From Bacillota bacterium (GTDB lineage: Bacteria > Bacillota > Clostridia > Clostridiales > Clostridiaceae): a stretch of 7,794 nucleotides of DNA. The notes under the pieces were generated by a model. It was not told where the DNA came from. It was given only the letters and a program-made list of their open reading frames with translations, and searched no databases. The DNA lies in contig JAEWQX010000232.1 in the NCBI GenBank assembly GCA_023399035.1, forward strand, positions 1-7,794, written 5' to 3'. Position numbers and translations under genes: made by a program. Positions 1-5,789 of the stretch are shown piece by piece (position 1 is the first letter of the stretch; every line of letters starts with the position of its first letter).

Positions 1-26
1 ATTGAAAGTGAGAGATAAAAAATCTA

Positions 27-77
27 AAAAATCATCAGCTCAATCTTCAAGAAATAAAGATTGAGCTGATGATTTTT
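27..77. terminator. Bidirectional intrinsic terminator after feoB
   Basis: A perfect 21-bp inverted repeat (arms 27-47 and 57-77) encloses a 9-nt loop. The outer ends of the arms are an A-run on the left and a T-run on the right, so an RNA from either strand forms a hairpin followed by U residues. It lies 35 bases past the feoB stop codon and would end the feoAB transcript. Its symmetry suggests it also ends a plus-strand gene that lies mostly left of the window. One plus frame runs from base 1 to a TAA at 16-18 and could be that gene's last codons, but five codons are not enough to call it. Confidence 0.9.
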
Positions 78-111
78 ATAGAAGAAATTTAATAAACATA
101 TATGGTTTATA

Positions 112-2259
112 TTATGCTAATCCAATACATCTTACTATAGTTGTAAATGTGAAGCATATGATGATTCCTGTAACAGTAGGAACAAGGAATGAAACTGCTG
201 TCCACTTTAAGCTCTGGGTTTCTTTCTTTATGGTGAGACATGTTGTGCTGCAAGGCCAGTGCATCAATGAAAAGAGCATTACATTTACTGCAGTGAGCCA
301 GGTCCATCCATTTGCAACAAGGAGATTTCTTAAGACTGAAAAATCATCAATTTCAAGTAATGAGCCTTGAGCCATATAGCTCATGATTATTATTGGTATT
401 ACTATTTCATTTGCAGGGAATCCTAAGATGAATGCCATGAGGATATATCCATCCAGGCCAAGGTACTGTGCAAAAGGATTTAGGAAATCTGCACAATGAT
501 TTAAAAGGCTCATGTCATTTACAGATATATTAGCAAGGAGCCAGATTACTATGCCGGCAGGTGCTGCTACTGAAATAGCCCTTCCTAAAACAAACAATGT
601 TCTGTCAAATATTGAACGTATGATTACCTTTCCGATTTGAGGCTTACGGTAAGGAGGAAGTTCCAAAGTAAATGAAGATGGAATTCCTTTTAAGATTGTC
701 TTTGAAAGTATCTTTGATATTATCAGGGTCATTATAACTCCAAGGACGATGACACATGTCAATAAAACAGAGGAAATAATTGAATCATAGGGGCTTATGA
801 ACATTCCTGTAAAAAACATTGTTATTATTGCAATAAGTGTTGGAAAACGCCCGTTACATGGAACAAAATTATTTGTTATGATAGCAATAAGTCTTTCTCT
901 CGGGGAATCTATTATTCTGCAGCCAACTATACCAGCAGCATTGCATCCAAATCCCATACACATTGTCAAAGCCTGCTTGCCACATGTACAGGATTTCTTG
1001 AAGAAATTATCAAGGTTGAATGCTATTCTTGGCAGATATCCAAGATCTTCGAGAAGAGTGAACAATGGGAAGAATATTGCCATAGGAGGAAGCATAACAG
1101 AAATAACCCATGCTAGAGTCCTATACATTCCCTGAATGAGGATTCCTTCAAGCCATGCTGGAGCGCCTAGGTATATAAACAGCTCTGTAAGTTTATCCTG
1201 GATAGCAAAAAGAAGGGTTGAAAGAAGCTGTGAAGGATAGTTTGCACCAGTTATAGTGAGCCAGAATACAACACATAAAAGAAGGAGCATTATTGGAATT
1301 CCAAACTTCTTTGATGTAAGTACGCTGTCTATTTTCCTGTCACGCTTATTATATTTTTCCATGCTGTAGGATACGACTGATTTGCTTATTTTTTCAGCCT
1401 TTTTTACAATAGCAGACACTATTTCATCCCTGAACTTTTCAATTGTAATATTGTTTTGTTTTAATATTTCATTTCCTTCATCTATTGCATGCTTTAAATC
1501 CATATTATCATAAATATTAAAGTCTAGGTAATCCTTTAGGGATTTTAATAGTGACGTATCGTTTTCTAAAAGCTTTAAAGCTGTCCATCTAGGATTTATC
1601 TTATCTTTTAAAAGAGGCTTAAGTGCTGTTTCAATTATAGATGCAGCGTTTTCAATTACTGGCGAATAGTAAATAGGCTTTGGTGAAGTCTTAAGGTTCT
1701 TTACTGTAAGGTTATAGACGCAGTCCATAAGCTCATTTAAGCCCTTTCCAGTATTAGCGCTTGTAGCTACTACAGGCACGCCAAGGAGTGATGATAACTT
1801 GTCAAAATTTATTATTATACCTTTTCTTTTTGCTTCATCCATAAGGTTTACACATACTACTACGTTATTGGTAATTTCAGTTGCTTGTAGAACCAGATTG
1901 AGGTTTCTTTCAAGACATGTTGAATCTACAACAACTACTGTTGCATCAGGATTTCCAAAACATATAAAATCACGTGCGATTTCTTCTTCTTCAGAATTTG
2001 CCATAAGGGAATAAGTTCCCGGAATATCTACAAGGATAAAATTTTTATTTCTGTAAGTATATTTACCTGTAGCATTGCTTACAGTTTTTCCGGGCCAGTT
2101 TCCAGTATGCTGTTTTAGGCCTGTCAGACTGTTGAATACTGTACTTTTACCTACATTAGGATTTCCTGCAAGTGCAATTATTTTTTCATCAGAAGTTTTC
2201 GTTAGATTTAAATTTTTATTAATTGCGTTTAAGCCTGTTGACTGATTAGTTAATCCCAT
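112..2259 (-). CDS. Ferrous iron transport protein B (FeoB)
   Basis: FeoB is the inner-membrane Fe(II) importer: an N-terminal GTPase domain fused to a polytopic permease. The 715-residue length is normal for the family. The G domain shows G1 GNPNVGKST (about 32-40), a G2 region with NWPGKT (54-59), G3 DIPG (78-81), G4 NLMD (138-141) and G5 SAN (167-169). A linker to about residue 315 follows. The membrane core carries the family gate motifs: GFGCN (436-440), VPCNGRFP (466-473) and LGFPANEIV (612-620), plus HWPCSTTC near the C-terminus. The frame opens at an ATG at 2274, but the ribosome site AGGAGG overlaps that codon, so the ATG at 2259 is the real start. feoA lies 68 bases upstream on the same strand, so the pair is an operon. 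No feoC follows; the terminator comes 35 bases after the stop. Confidence 0.97.
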   Translation of the reverse strand: MGLTNQSTGLNAINKNLNLTKTSDEKIIALAGNPNVGKSTVFNSLTGLKQHTGNWPGKTVSNATGKYTYRNKNFILVDIPGTYSLMANSEEEEIARDFICFGNPDATVVVVDSTCLERNLNLVLQATEITNNVVVCVNLMDEAKRKGIIINFDKLSSLLGVPVVATSANTGKGLNELMDCVYNLTVKNLKTSPKPIYYSPVIENAASIIETALKPLLKDKINPRWTALKLLENDTSLLKSLKDYLDFNIYDNMDLKHAIDEGNEILKQNNITIEKFRDEIVSAIVKKAEKISKSVVSYSMEKYNKRDRKIDSVLTSKKFGIPIMLLLLCVVFWLTITGANYPSQLLSTLLFAIQDKLTELFIYLGAPAWLEGILIQGMYRTLAWVISVMLPPMAIFFPLFTLLEDLGYLPRIAFNLDNFFKKSCTCGKQALTMCMGFGCNAAGIVGCRIIDSPRERLIAIITNNFVPCNGRFPTLIAIITMFFTGMFISPYDSIISSVLLTCVIVLGVIMTLIISKILSKTILKGIPSSFTLELPPYRKPQIGKVIIRSIFDRTLFVLGRAISVAAPAGIVIWLLANISVNDMSLLNHCADFLNPFAQYLGLDGYILMAFILGFPANEIVIPIIIMSYMAQGSLLEIDDFSVLRNLLVANGWTWLTAVNVMLFSLMHWPCSTTCLTIKKETQSLKWTAVSFLVPTVTGIIICFTFTTIVRCIGLA

Positions 2260-2265
2260 AAAAAT

Positions 2266-2271
2266 CCTCCT
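2266..2271 (-). promoter_or_regulatory. feoB ribosome binding site
   Basis: A perfect AGGAGG on the minus strand lies 6 bases before the ATG at 2259. It occupies codons 2-3 of the longer reading frame that opens at 2274, which argues against the longer start. Confidence 0.85.
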
Positions 2272-2327
2272 CATGATAATAAAAAATTGGAATTAATTTA
2301 AAGGTTTTAAAATATTAATAAAGTAAG

Positions 2328-2567
2328 TCAGCATGATTTTACTAATATCTTTGAGGCATCTTCGCTTCTCAAGGCAATTACGGCGCCTCTTATCAAATAT
2401 GCAATGGGATTTCCAGATGGGCTCTGCTGTAGTGCTTCCACATGTGTTCCACTTATAAGACCAAGGTCTAGAAATCTCCTGCGTATAGAACCTTCAGCAG
2501 TTAATGCAATAACAGTACATGTTGAGCCAGTTGGTATTTTATCTAGGGTGATAATATTTTCTTTCAT
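2328..2567 (-). CDS. Ferrous iron transport protein A (FeoA)
   Basis: FeoA is a small cytosolic SH3-like protein that works with FeoB in Fe(II) uptake, probably by binding the FeoB cytosolic region; its exact role is unsettled. This 79-residue protein matches the family in size and pattern: an early TLDKIPTGS turn, then EGSIRRRFLDLGL, a GT-V strand, SPSGNPIAYLIRG, and the closing ALRSEDA helix. An in-frame ATG three codons upstream (2576) would give 82 residues, but the nearest purine-rich stretch abuts it with no spacing, so I prefer 2567. Neither start has a strong ribosome site (GAG lies 9 bases before 2567). It is the first gene of feoAB and divergent from the DtxR-type repressor. I found no convincing -35/-10 pair for it; the upstream palindrome lies 26-58 bases before this start, where a promoter or leader would be. 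Confidence 0.95.
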   Translation of the reverse strand: MKENIITLDKIPTGSTCTVIALTAEGSIRRRFLDLGLISGTHVEALQQSPSGNPIAYLIRGAVIALRSEDASKILVKSC

Positions 2568-2592
2568 AAATAACATCTCATTTCTTATATAT

Positions 2593-2625
2593 TTAGATTA
2601 GGGAAAATCTTTTTCCATAGTCTAA
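2593..2625. promoter_or_regulatory. 33-bp imperfect palindrome, candidate repressor operator
   Basis: This inverted repeat is centred on base 2609. The outer arms are TTAGATTA and TAGTCTAA and the inner arms are GGGAAAAT and TTTTTCC. Thirteen of 16 positions pair. It lies between feoA (minus) and the DtxR/MntR-type regulator (plus), where a shared operator is expected. The outer TTAG...CTAA resembles DtxR-type boxes in general shape, but the A/T-rich core does not fit the classical 19-bp DtxR consensus. A TATGAT sequence (2628-2633) borders it on the regulator side but has no good -35. A role as Fur, MntR or DtxR-like operator is inference. Confidence 0.55.
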
Positions 2626-2676
2626 CATATGATTTGAAACTAAAAAGTGATACGCCTTAGATAAAAAATTGTTGCA

Positions 2677-2687
2677 AGGTGGTGATT
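2677..2687 (+). promoter_or_regulatory. Strong Shine-Dalgarno-like sequence without a well-placed start
   Basis: AAGGTGGTGAT differs by one base from AAGGAGGTGAT, the complement of the 16S rRNA 3' end, yet no ATG, GTG or TTG follows at 5-12 bases. The GTG codons inside it (2679, 2682) open the longer regulator frame but cannot be served by it. The 8-bp arms GATAAAAA (2660-2667) and TTTTTATC (2686-2693) flank it and could fold over it. It may be a leader element, a relic, or chance. Confidence 0.3.
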
Positions 2688-2729
2688 TTTATCGATAATC
2701 AGTTTCATACAACAAAGGGATATGAAATT

Positions 2730-3170
2730 ATGCATTTAGAAAAGAGCTTAATTACCTCATCCATGGAGGATTATATCGAAATGATATACAGATGCAGTTT
2801 AGATGAAGAATATATTAGGCTAAATACTTTAGCACATTTATTGAATGTAAGGGATTCCTCTGCTTCTAAAATGATGAAAAAACTTAAAGAATTATCTCTT
2901 ATTTCCTACAAGAAATATGGAGTGATAACATTAAGTGACAAGGGCAGGGAAATAGGCGAATACTTATATAAAAGACATAATATAATCGAGGAATTCTTAA
3001 AGAATTTAAGTGATGAAGATCATGATGTGCTGGTTGAAACAGAGCTCATAGAACATGTCATTGGTGAAAAAACTGTAGAAAATATACGAATCTTAAATGA
3101 ATTTTTTTCTGATAACCCAGATCTCCTCATTAAGTATACACAATTCAAACATGACAGGAAAAAGGAATAA
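2730..3170 (+). CDS. DtxR/MntR-family metal-dependent transcriptional repressor
   Basis: This protein has 146 residues from the ATG at 2730, which has AAAGGGA 9 bases upstream. The longer GTG frame from 2679 adds 17 residues with no family similarity, so I chose the ATG. A winged-helix DNA-binding domain begins with SMEDYIEMIY and has a recognition-helix region around DSSASKMMKKLKEL. The dimerisation/metal domain follows from about residue 80. The residues expected to bind metal in Bacillus subtilis MntR (D8, E11, H77, E99, E102, H103) align with D14, E17, H83, E105, E108 and H109 here, all conserved. That pattern is MntR-like rather than the Met/Cys set of DtxR itself, so Mn(II) or Fe(II) could be the effector. 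There is no C-terminal SH3 domain, as in MntR. Divergent placement from feoAB suggests that it controls that operon and possibly itself. A terminator follows directly. Confidence 0.93.
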   Translation: MHLEKSLITSSMEDYIEMIYRCSLDEEYIRLNTLAHLLNVRDSSASKMMKKLKELSLISYKKYGVITLSDKGREIGEYLYKRHNIIEEFLKNLSDEDHDVLVETELIEHVIGEKTVENIRILNEFFSDNPDLLIKYTQFKHDRKKE

Positions 3171-3189
3171 ATTATATAAAACCCTCTTT

Positions 3190-3235
3190 AAAAATAACTA
3201 GGCTGCTTATCAGATTGATCAGTCTGGTTATTTTT
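3190..3235 (+). terminator. Intrinsic terminator of the regulator gene
   Basis: A 16-bp stem with two G-U wobbles (arms 3190-3205 and 3220-3235) and a 14-nt loop ends in TTTTT. It starts 20 bases after the regulator's stop codon and separates it from the ZIP gene, which has its own promoter. Confidence 0.85.
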
Positions 3236-3312
3236 ATAGATAAAATGTCTATGGTTTTCAAACTAATCTCTCAAATTAAATTTTTAACTTTCAACTGGAG
3301 AATGGTTTTCTA

Positions 3313-3341
3313 TTGACTAAAAGAGGAAAAAGATATATTAT
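3313..3341 (+). promoter_or_regulatory. SigA-type promoter of the ZIP transporter
   Basis: TTGACT (3313-3318) and TATTAT (3336-3341) are separated by exactly 17 bases, close to consensus at both boxes. Transcription would start near 3348 and leave a leader of about 38 bases before the ATG at 3386. Confidence 0.75.
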
Positions 3342-3343
3342 TT

Positions 3344-3364
3344 AATTGATGATGAAAATCAATT
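3344..3364 (+). promoter_or_regulatory. Inverted repeat at the ZIP transcription start
   Basis: AATTGAT (3344-3350) and ATCAATT (3358-3364) are a perfect 7-bp inverted repeat with a 7-base spacer. It begins three bases after the -10 box and overlaps the predicted +1, a usual place for a repressor operator. It does not resemble the 33-bp palindrome near feoA. A short leader hairpin is the alternative. Confidence 0.4.
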
Positions 3365-3385
3365 GAAATAATATTGGGGGATAGT

Positions 3386-4165
3386 ATGAATACAATAATC
3401 GGAATCTTGATTCCATTTATAGGAACATCATTAGGTGCAGCATGTGTTTACGTCATGAAGAAGGAAATGAATATATTTGTCAACAAAATGCTTCTTGGAT
3501 TTGCTTCAGGAGTAATGATTGCAGCATCAGTATGGTCATTGATAATTCCAGCTATAGATATGACGAGCCATATGGGAAAGCTATCTTTTGTTCCATCAGC
3601 AGTTGGAGTGGCTGTAGGAATTTTATTTTTGTTAATGCTGGATAAGTTAATTCCTCATCTTCATGCTTATAGTGACAAGCCTGAAGGAATAAAGAAAAAC
3701 ACATTGAAGAAAACTACAATGCTTGTCTTGGCAGTTGTAATTCATAATATACCAGAAGGAATGGCAGTAGGAATTGTATTTGCAGGAGCATTAAATGAAG
3801 GTGCAGCAATAACACTTGCAGGAGCATTTGCTCTTTCAATAGGAATAGCCATTCAGAATTTTCCAGAAGGAGCCATAATATCAATGCCGCTGAAAAGTGA
3901 GGGATTGGGCAGAAATAAGAGCTTTTTATATGGTGTCTTATCTGGAGTAGTTGAACCCATAGGAGCAGCAGTTACAATATTATTTTCAAGTTTTATCACA
4001 CCTTTGATGCCTTATCTTCTTTCTTTTGCAGCAGGAGCAATGATTTATGTTGTAGTTGAAGAACTTATTCCAGAAGCATCCAGAGGTGAACATTCAGATA
4101 TTGGAACATTGGGGTTTGCAGCTGGATTTATAATCATGATGATTTTAGATGTAGCTTTATCTTAA
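3386..4165 (+). CDS. ZIP-family divalent metal transporter (GufA type)
   Basis: This 259-residue integral membrane protein probably imports a divalent metal (Zn, Mn or Fe) into the cytoplasm; substrate cannot be read from sequence. About eight hydrophobic segments are visible, beginning with residues 2-24. The ZIP transport site is clear: HNIPEG (H120, N121, E124) in the fourth segment and QNFPEG (Q157, N158, E161) in the fifth, with VVEELIPE in the sixth. Glutamine at the start of the second motif also occurs in the bacterial structural model BbZIP, which supports the GufA branch over the eukaryotic-like branch. A short HLHAY stretch lies in the cytosolic loop. The frame opens at a TTG (3374), but GGGGG (3376-3380) sits 5 bases before the ATG at 3386, so that is the start. 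It has its own promoter, and a shared bidirectional terminator lies between it and the convergent DUF1284 gene. Confidence 0.93.
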   Translation: MNTIIGILIPFIGTSLGAACVYVMKKEMNIFVNKMLLGFASGVMIAASVWSLIIPAIDMTSHMGKLSFVPSAVGVAVGILFLLMLDKLIPHLHAYSDKPEGIKKNTLKKTTMLVLAVVIHNIPEGMAVGIVFAGALNEGAAITLAGAFALSIGIAIQNFPEGAIISMPLKSEGLGRNKSFLYGVLSGVVEPIGAAVTILFSSFITPLMPYLLSFAAGAMIYVVVEELIPEASRGEHSDIGTLGFAAGFIIMMILDVALS

Positions 4166-4176
4166 ATAAAAATAGC

Positions 4177-4224
4177 AGCCAGTTTAAGTTGGAAGATTGA
4201 CAGTCCAGCTGTACTGGCTTTTTT
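4177..4224. terminator. Terminator between convergent ZIP and DUF1284 genes
   Basis: AGCCAGT (4177-4183) pairs with ACTGGCT (4213-4219), which is followed by a T-run to 4224. On the other strand the A-rich stretch left of 4177 gives a T-rich tail, so it may work in both directions. An alternative small hairpin, CCAG-CTGTA-CTGG (4205-4217), nests inside and runs directly into the T-run. Only 57 bases separate the two stop codons. Confidence 0.7.
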
Positions 4225-4639
4225 ATTTGTAATTAAGCCATATCTTTTTTTGTTCTGGTATTATATCTTTTGAACACACGCCTTTTTTAAACCATTCACA
4301 GCTGCTGCATATGCTGCAGAACTTTTCATAGTTATATGACTTATAAATATTGTCTATGATATAAGAAAAGCTGTATTCTTTATCTTCATTTAAGTTATAT
4401 GCTTTTAAGGTATTGGAATCAAGCATATTTACCTTATCATTGAATAGGCAGATTTCTGAAGACTTATTTGGACAACGACTGCATATCATATCACAATGAG
4501 AAACTAATTTAATTTTTATATCATTATTGCTGAGAATCTTATTTCTTATATTGTTCATGTTTACTGTAAAGTTATAATCATAACCAAGTCCTTTGAAAAA
4601 GAACAGGCAGTTTATATGATGTGGTCTGATGATAAGCAT
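4223..4639 (-). CDS. DUF1284 family cysteine-rich protein, putative metal or Fe-S binding
   Basis: This 138-residue soluble protein starts at an ATG with GGAGG 6 bases upstream. The N-terminal RPHHINCLFF matches the RPHHLLC signature of DUF1284, whose function is not established; some members are annotated as iron-sulfur binding on the strength of their cysteines. Nine cysteines are present. Eight form two similar clusters: C49-x3-C53-x2-C56-x7-C64 and C108-x2-C111-x2-C114-x7-C122. Each could bind one [4Fe-4S] cluster or a zinc ion; this is inferred from spacing only. C11 lies in the RPHH motif. No signal peptide or membrane segment is seen. It has a separate minus-strand promoter and converges on the ZIP gene. 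Its position near iron and metal transport genes suits a metal-related role but does not prove it. Confidence 0.87.
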   Translation of the reverse strand: MLIIRPHHINCLFFFKGLGYDYNFTVNMNNIRNKILSNNDIKIKLVSHCDMICSRCPNKSSEICLFNDKVNMLDSNTLKAYNLNEDKEYSFSYIIDNIYKSYNYEKFCSICSSCEWFKKGVCSKDIIPEQKKIWLNYK

Positions 4640-4707
4640 AAAAAACCTCCGTATAGCTTGTACATTTAGCCCTTATTATTAATTATCTATGTTTAAAATA
4701 TATAATA

Positions 4708-4735
4708 ATGATACTACAATATAAATTATTGTCAA
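4708..4735 (-). promoter_or_regulatory. SigA-type promoter of the DUF1284 gene
   Basis: On the minus strand, TTGACA (4735-4730) is a perfect -35 box and TATCAT (4713-4708) is a five-of-six -10 box, with a 16-base spacer. Transcription would start near 4701, about 60 bases before the DUF1284 start codon. Confidence 0.65.
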
Positions 4736-4753
4736 CTGTATAATGATAAAAGG

Positions 4754-4774
4754 TTGACGATTTTGTGATAGAAT
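4754..4774 (+). promoter_or_regulatory. Weak promoter candidate for the EcsC gene
   Basis: TTGACG (4754-4759) faces the DUF1284 -35 box, forming the 6-bp inverted repeat GTCAAC...GTTGAC. At normal spacing the downstream bases are a poor -10. A second possibility is the extended -10 TGATAGAAT (4766-4774) with no -35. Either would leave a leader of roughly 100 bases before the GTG at 4879. Neither is firm. Confidence 0.35.
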
Positions 4775-4878
4775 CCAGCATTATCTAAATAATAGTGTAT
4801 GCAGAAGGATTATTTTATAAATTAAAAATATAATAGTATTATTAAATAAACAGACTTCAGTTTGAATGGAGGGATAGT

Positions 4879-5685
4879 GTGAGAAAAATCAATAAAGAAG
4901 AAAAAGTTATTATGAGACAGAAGAAGAAGTTAAAAAACAGGGAAGAAAAATTGCTTCAGAAAAAAGATGATTCATTCTTCAAGGAAAAAATAAAGCCTCT
5001 TAAAAATAAAGTTGAAAATAAGATACCCCAAAAGGTGACAGAAGGAATCAACAAGGCATTCGAAAAGGGATTTAACATTATTTTCGAAAAAGGAACTTCT
5101 GTGATTGAAAAGAGCTATAATACAGGCAGATTAAAGGATGAAGCAGATATAAACAAGTACATTTTAGCAAAGGAAATAAGCAGCAGAAATTTAAGAAAGA
5201 TAGATAAGGGCGTAAATAAGGTAAATATGATGAATCATGGATTGACTGCAGTTGAAGGCACAGTCCTTGGATTTTTAGGAATAGGATTTCCTGATATCCC
5301 TATATTTATAAGCGTCATTCTCAGAACGATTTATGAAATCTGTCTCAATTATGGTTTTGAATATGATAATGACAAGGAAAAAGCTTTTATATTGAATGTA
5401 ATATGCGCAGGTGTCAGTGATAAGAATGACAGGAAAAGATTTTCTGATGAATGTGACAGGATAGCACATGACATTGAAAGCGGAGTTGATTTTGATACGG
5501 ATATTGAAAATATGACAAAGGAAACTTCCAAAAGGCTTGTTGACAGCCTTTTAGTTTCTAAATTCATTCAGGGAATACCAATTGTAGGAGCAGTTGGGGG
5601 AGCAGCTAACTATATTGTATTAAATAACATAAGCAGGATGGCAAAGCTGAAGTATAAGAAAAGATTTATAAACAAGCTCCTGTAG
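4879..5685 (+). CDS. EcsC family protein
   Basis: This 268-residue protein starts at GTG, with GGAGGG 5 bases upstream. The first 30-50 residues are almost all Lys, Glu, Arg and Gln and probably form a basic helix or coiled coil. The EcsC-like domain then runs from about residue 50 to the end. It includes a Gly-rich hydrophobic stretch with FPDIP (about 129-148), an aromatic helix IYEICLNYGF (151-160), and a second Gly-rich stretch IPIVGAVGGAANYIVL (233-248) followed by a basic tail. In Bacillus, ecsC is the third gene of the Ecs ABC-transporter operon, but its role there is unknown. No Ecs transporter genes are here, and no function should be assigned. The hydrophobic stretches could associate with membrane. 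The CLC gene begins 104 bases downstream with no clear terminator between, so the two may be co-transcribed. Confidence 0.8.
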   Translation: MRKINKEEKVIMRQKKKLKNREEKLLQKKDDSFFKEKIKPLKNKVENKIPQKVTEGINKAFEKGFNIIFEKGTSVIEKSYNTGRLKDEADINKYILAKEISSRNLRKIDKGVNKVNMMNHGLTAVEGTVLGFLGIGFPDIPIFISVILRTIYEICLNYGFEYDNDKEKAFILNVICAGVSDKNDRKRFSDECDRIAHDIESGVDFDTDIENMTKETSKRLVDSLLVSKFIQGIPIVGAVGGAANYIVLNNISRMAKLKYKKRFINKLL

Positions 5686-5751
5686 TTAATAGTTAAGAGG
5701 TAACAGCTGATTATTTGTAAATAGATAAATAATTCATGGCTTCTAAACAGA

Positions 5752-5781
5752 TACTAAAGGTAAATAAACTTTAGTAAGGAG
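5752..5781 (+). promoter_or_regulatory. Leader hairpin next to the CLC ribosome binding site
   Basis: TACTAAAG (5752-5759) and CTTTAGTA (5769-5776) form a perfect 8-bp stem with a 9-nt loop. The 3' arm touches the first base of AAGGAG (5776-5781), the ribosome site of the CLC gene, which lies 8 bases before its ATG. There is no T-run, so it is not a typical terminator. It could affect translation or RNA stability. It does not match the fluoride riboswitch. Confidence 0.45.
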
Positions 5782-5789
5782 CTAAAATA

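Noticed and set aside
1..18. Possible last codons of a plus-strand gene ending in TAA at 16-18
   Set aside because: Only five codons are visible. The bidirectional terminator makes a convergent gene likely, but the frame cannot be established.
797..1135. 112-codon plus-strand open frame inside feoB
   Set aside because: It lies wholly antisense to the conserved FeoB core and shows no family features or ribosome site, so it is a shadow frame.
2634..2663. TTGAAA-18-TAGATA as the regulator's promoter
   Set aside because: The -10 matches only half the consensus and the spacer is long, so it is not listed as a feature.
2679..2729. GTG-initiated 17-residue extension of the regulator
   Set aside because: No properly spaced ribosome site serves it, and family members begin close to the SMEDY motif. 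The ATG at 2730 fits better.
2722..2739. Five-codon open frame (ATG to TAG) overlapping the regulator start
   Set aside because: It is too short to support and has no more than chance context, although it shares the AAAGGGA upstream.
5686..5789. Fluoride riboswitch upstream of the CLC gene
   Set aside because: None of the conserved riboswitch core could be recognised; only a simple 8-bp hairpin and an A/T inverted repeat are present.
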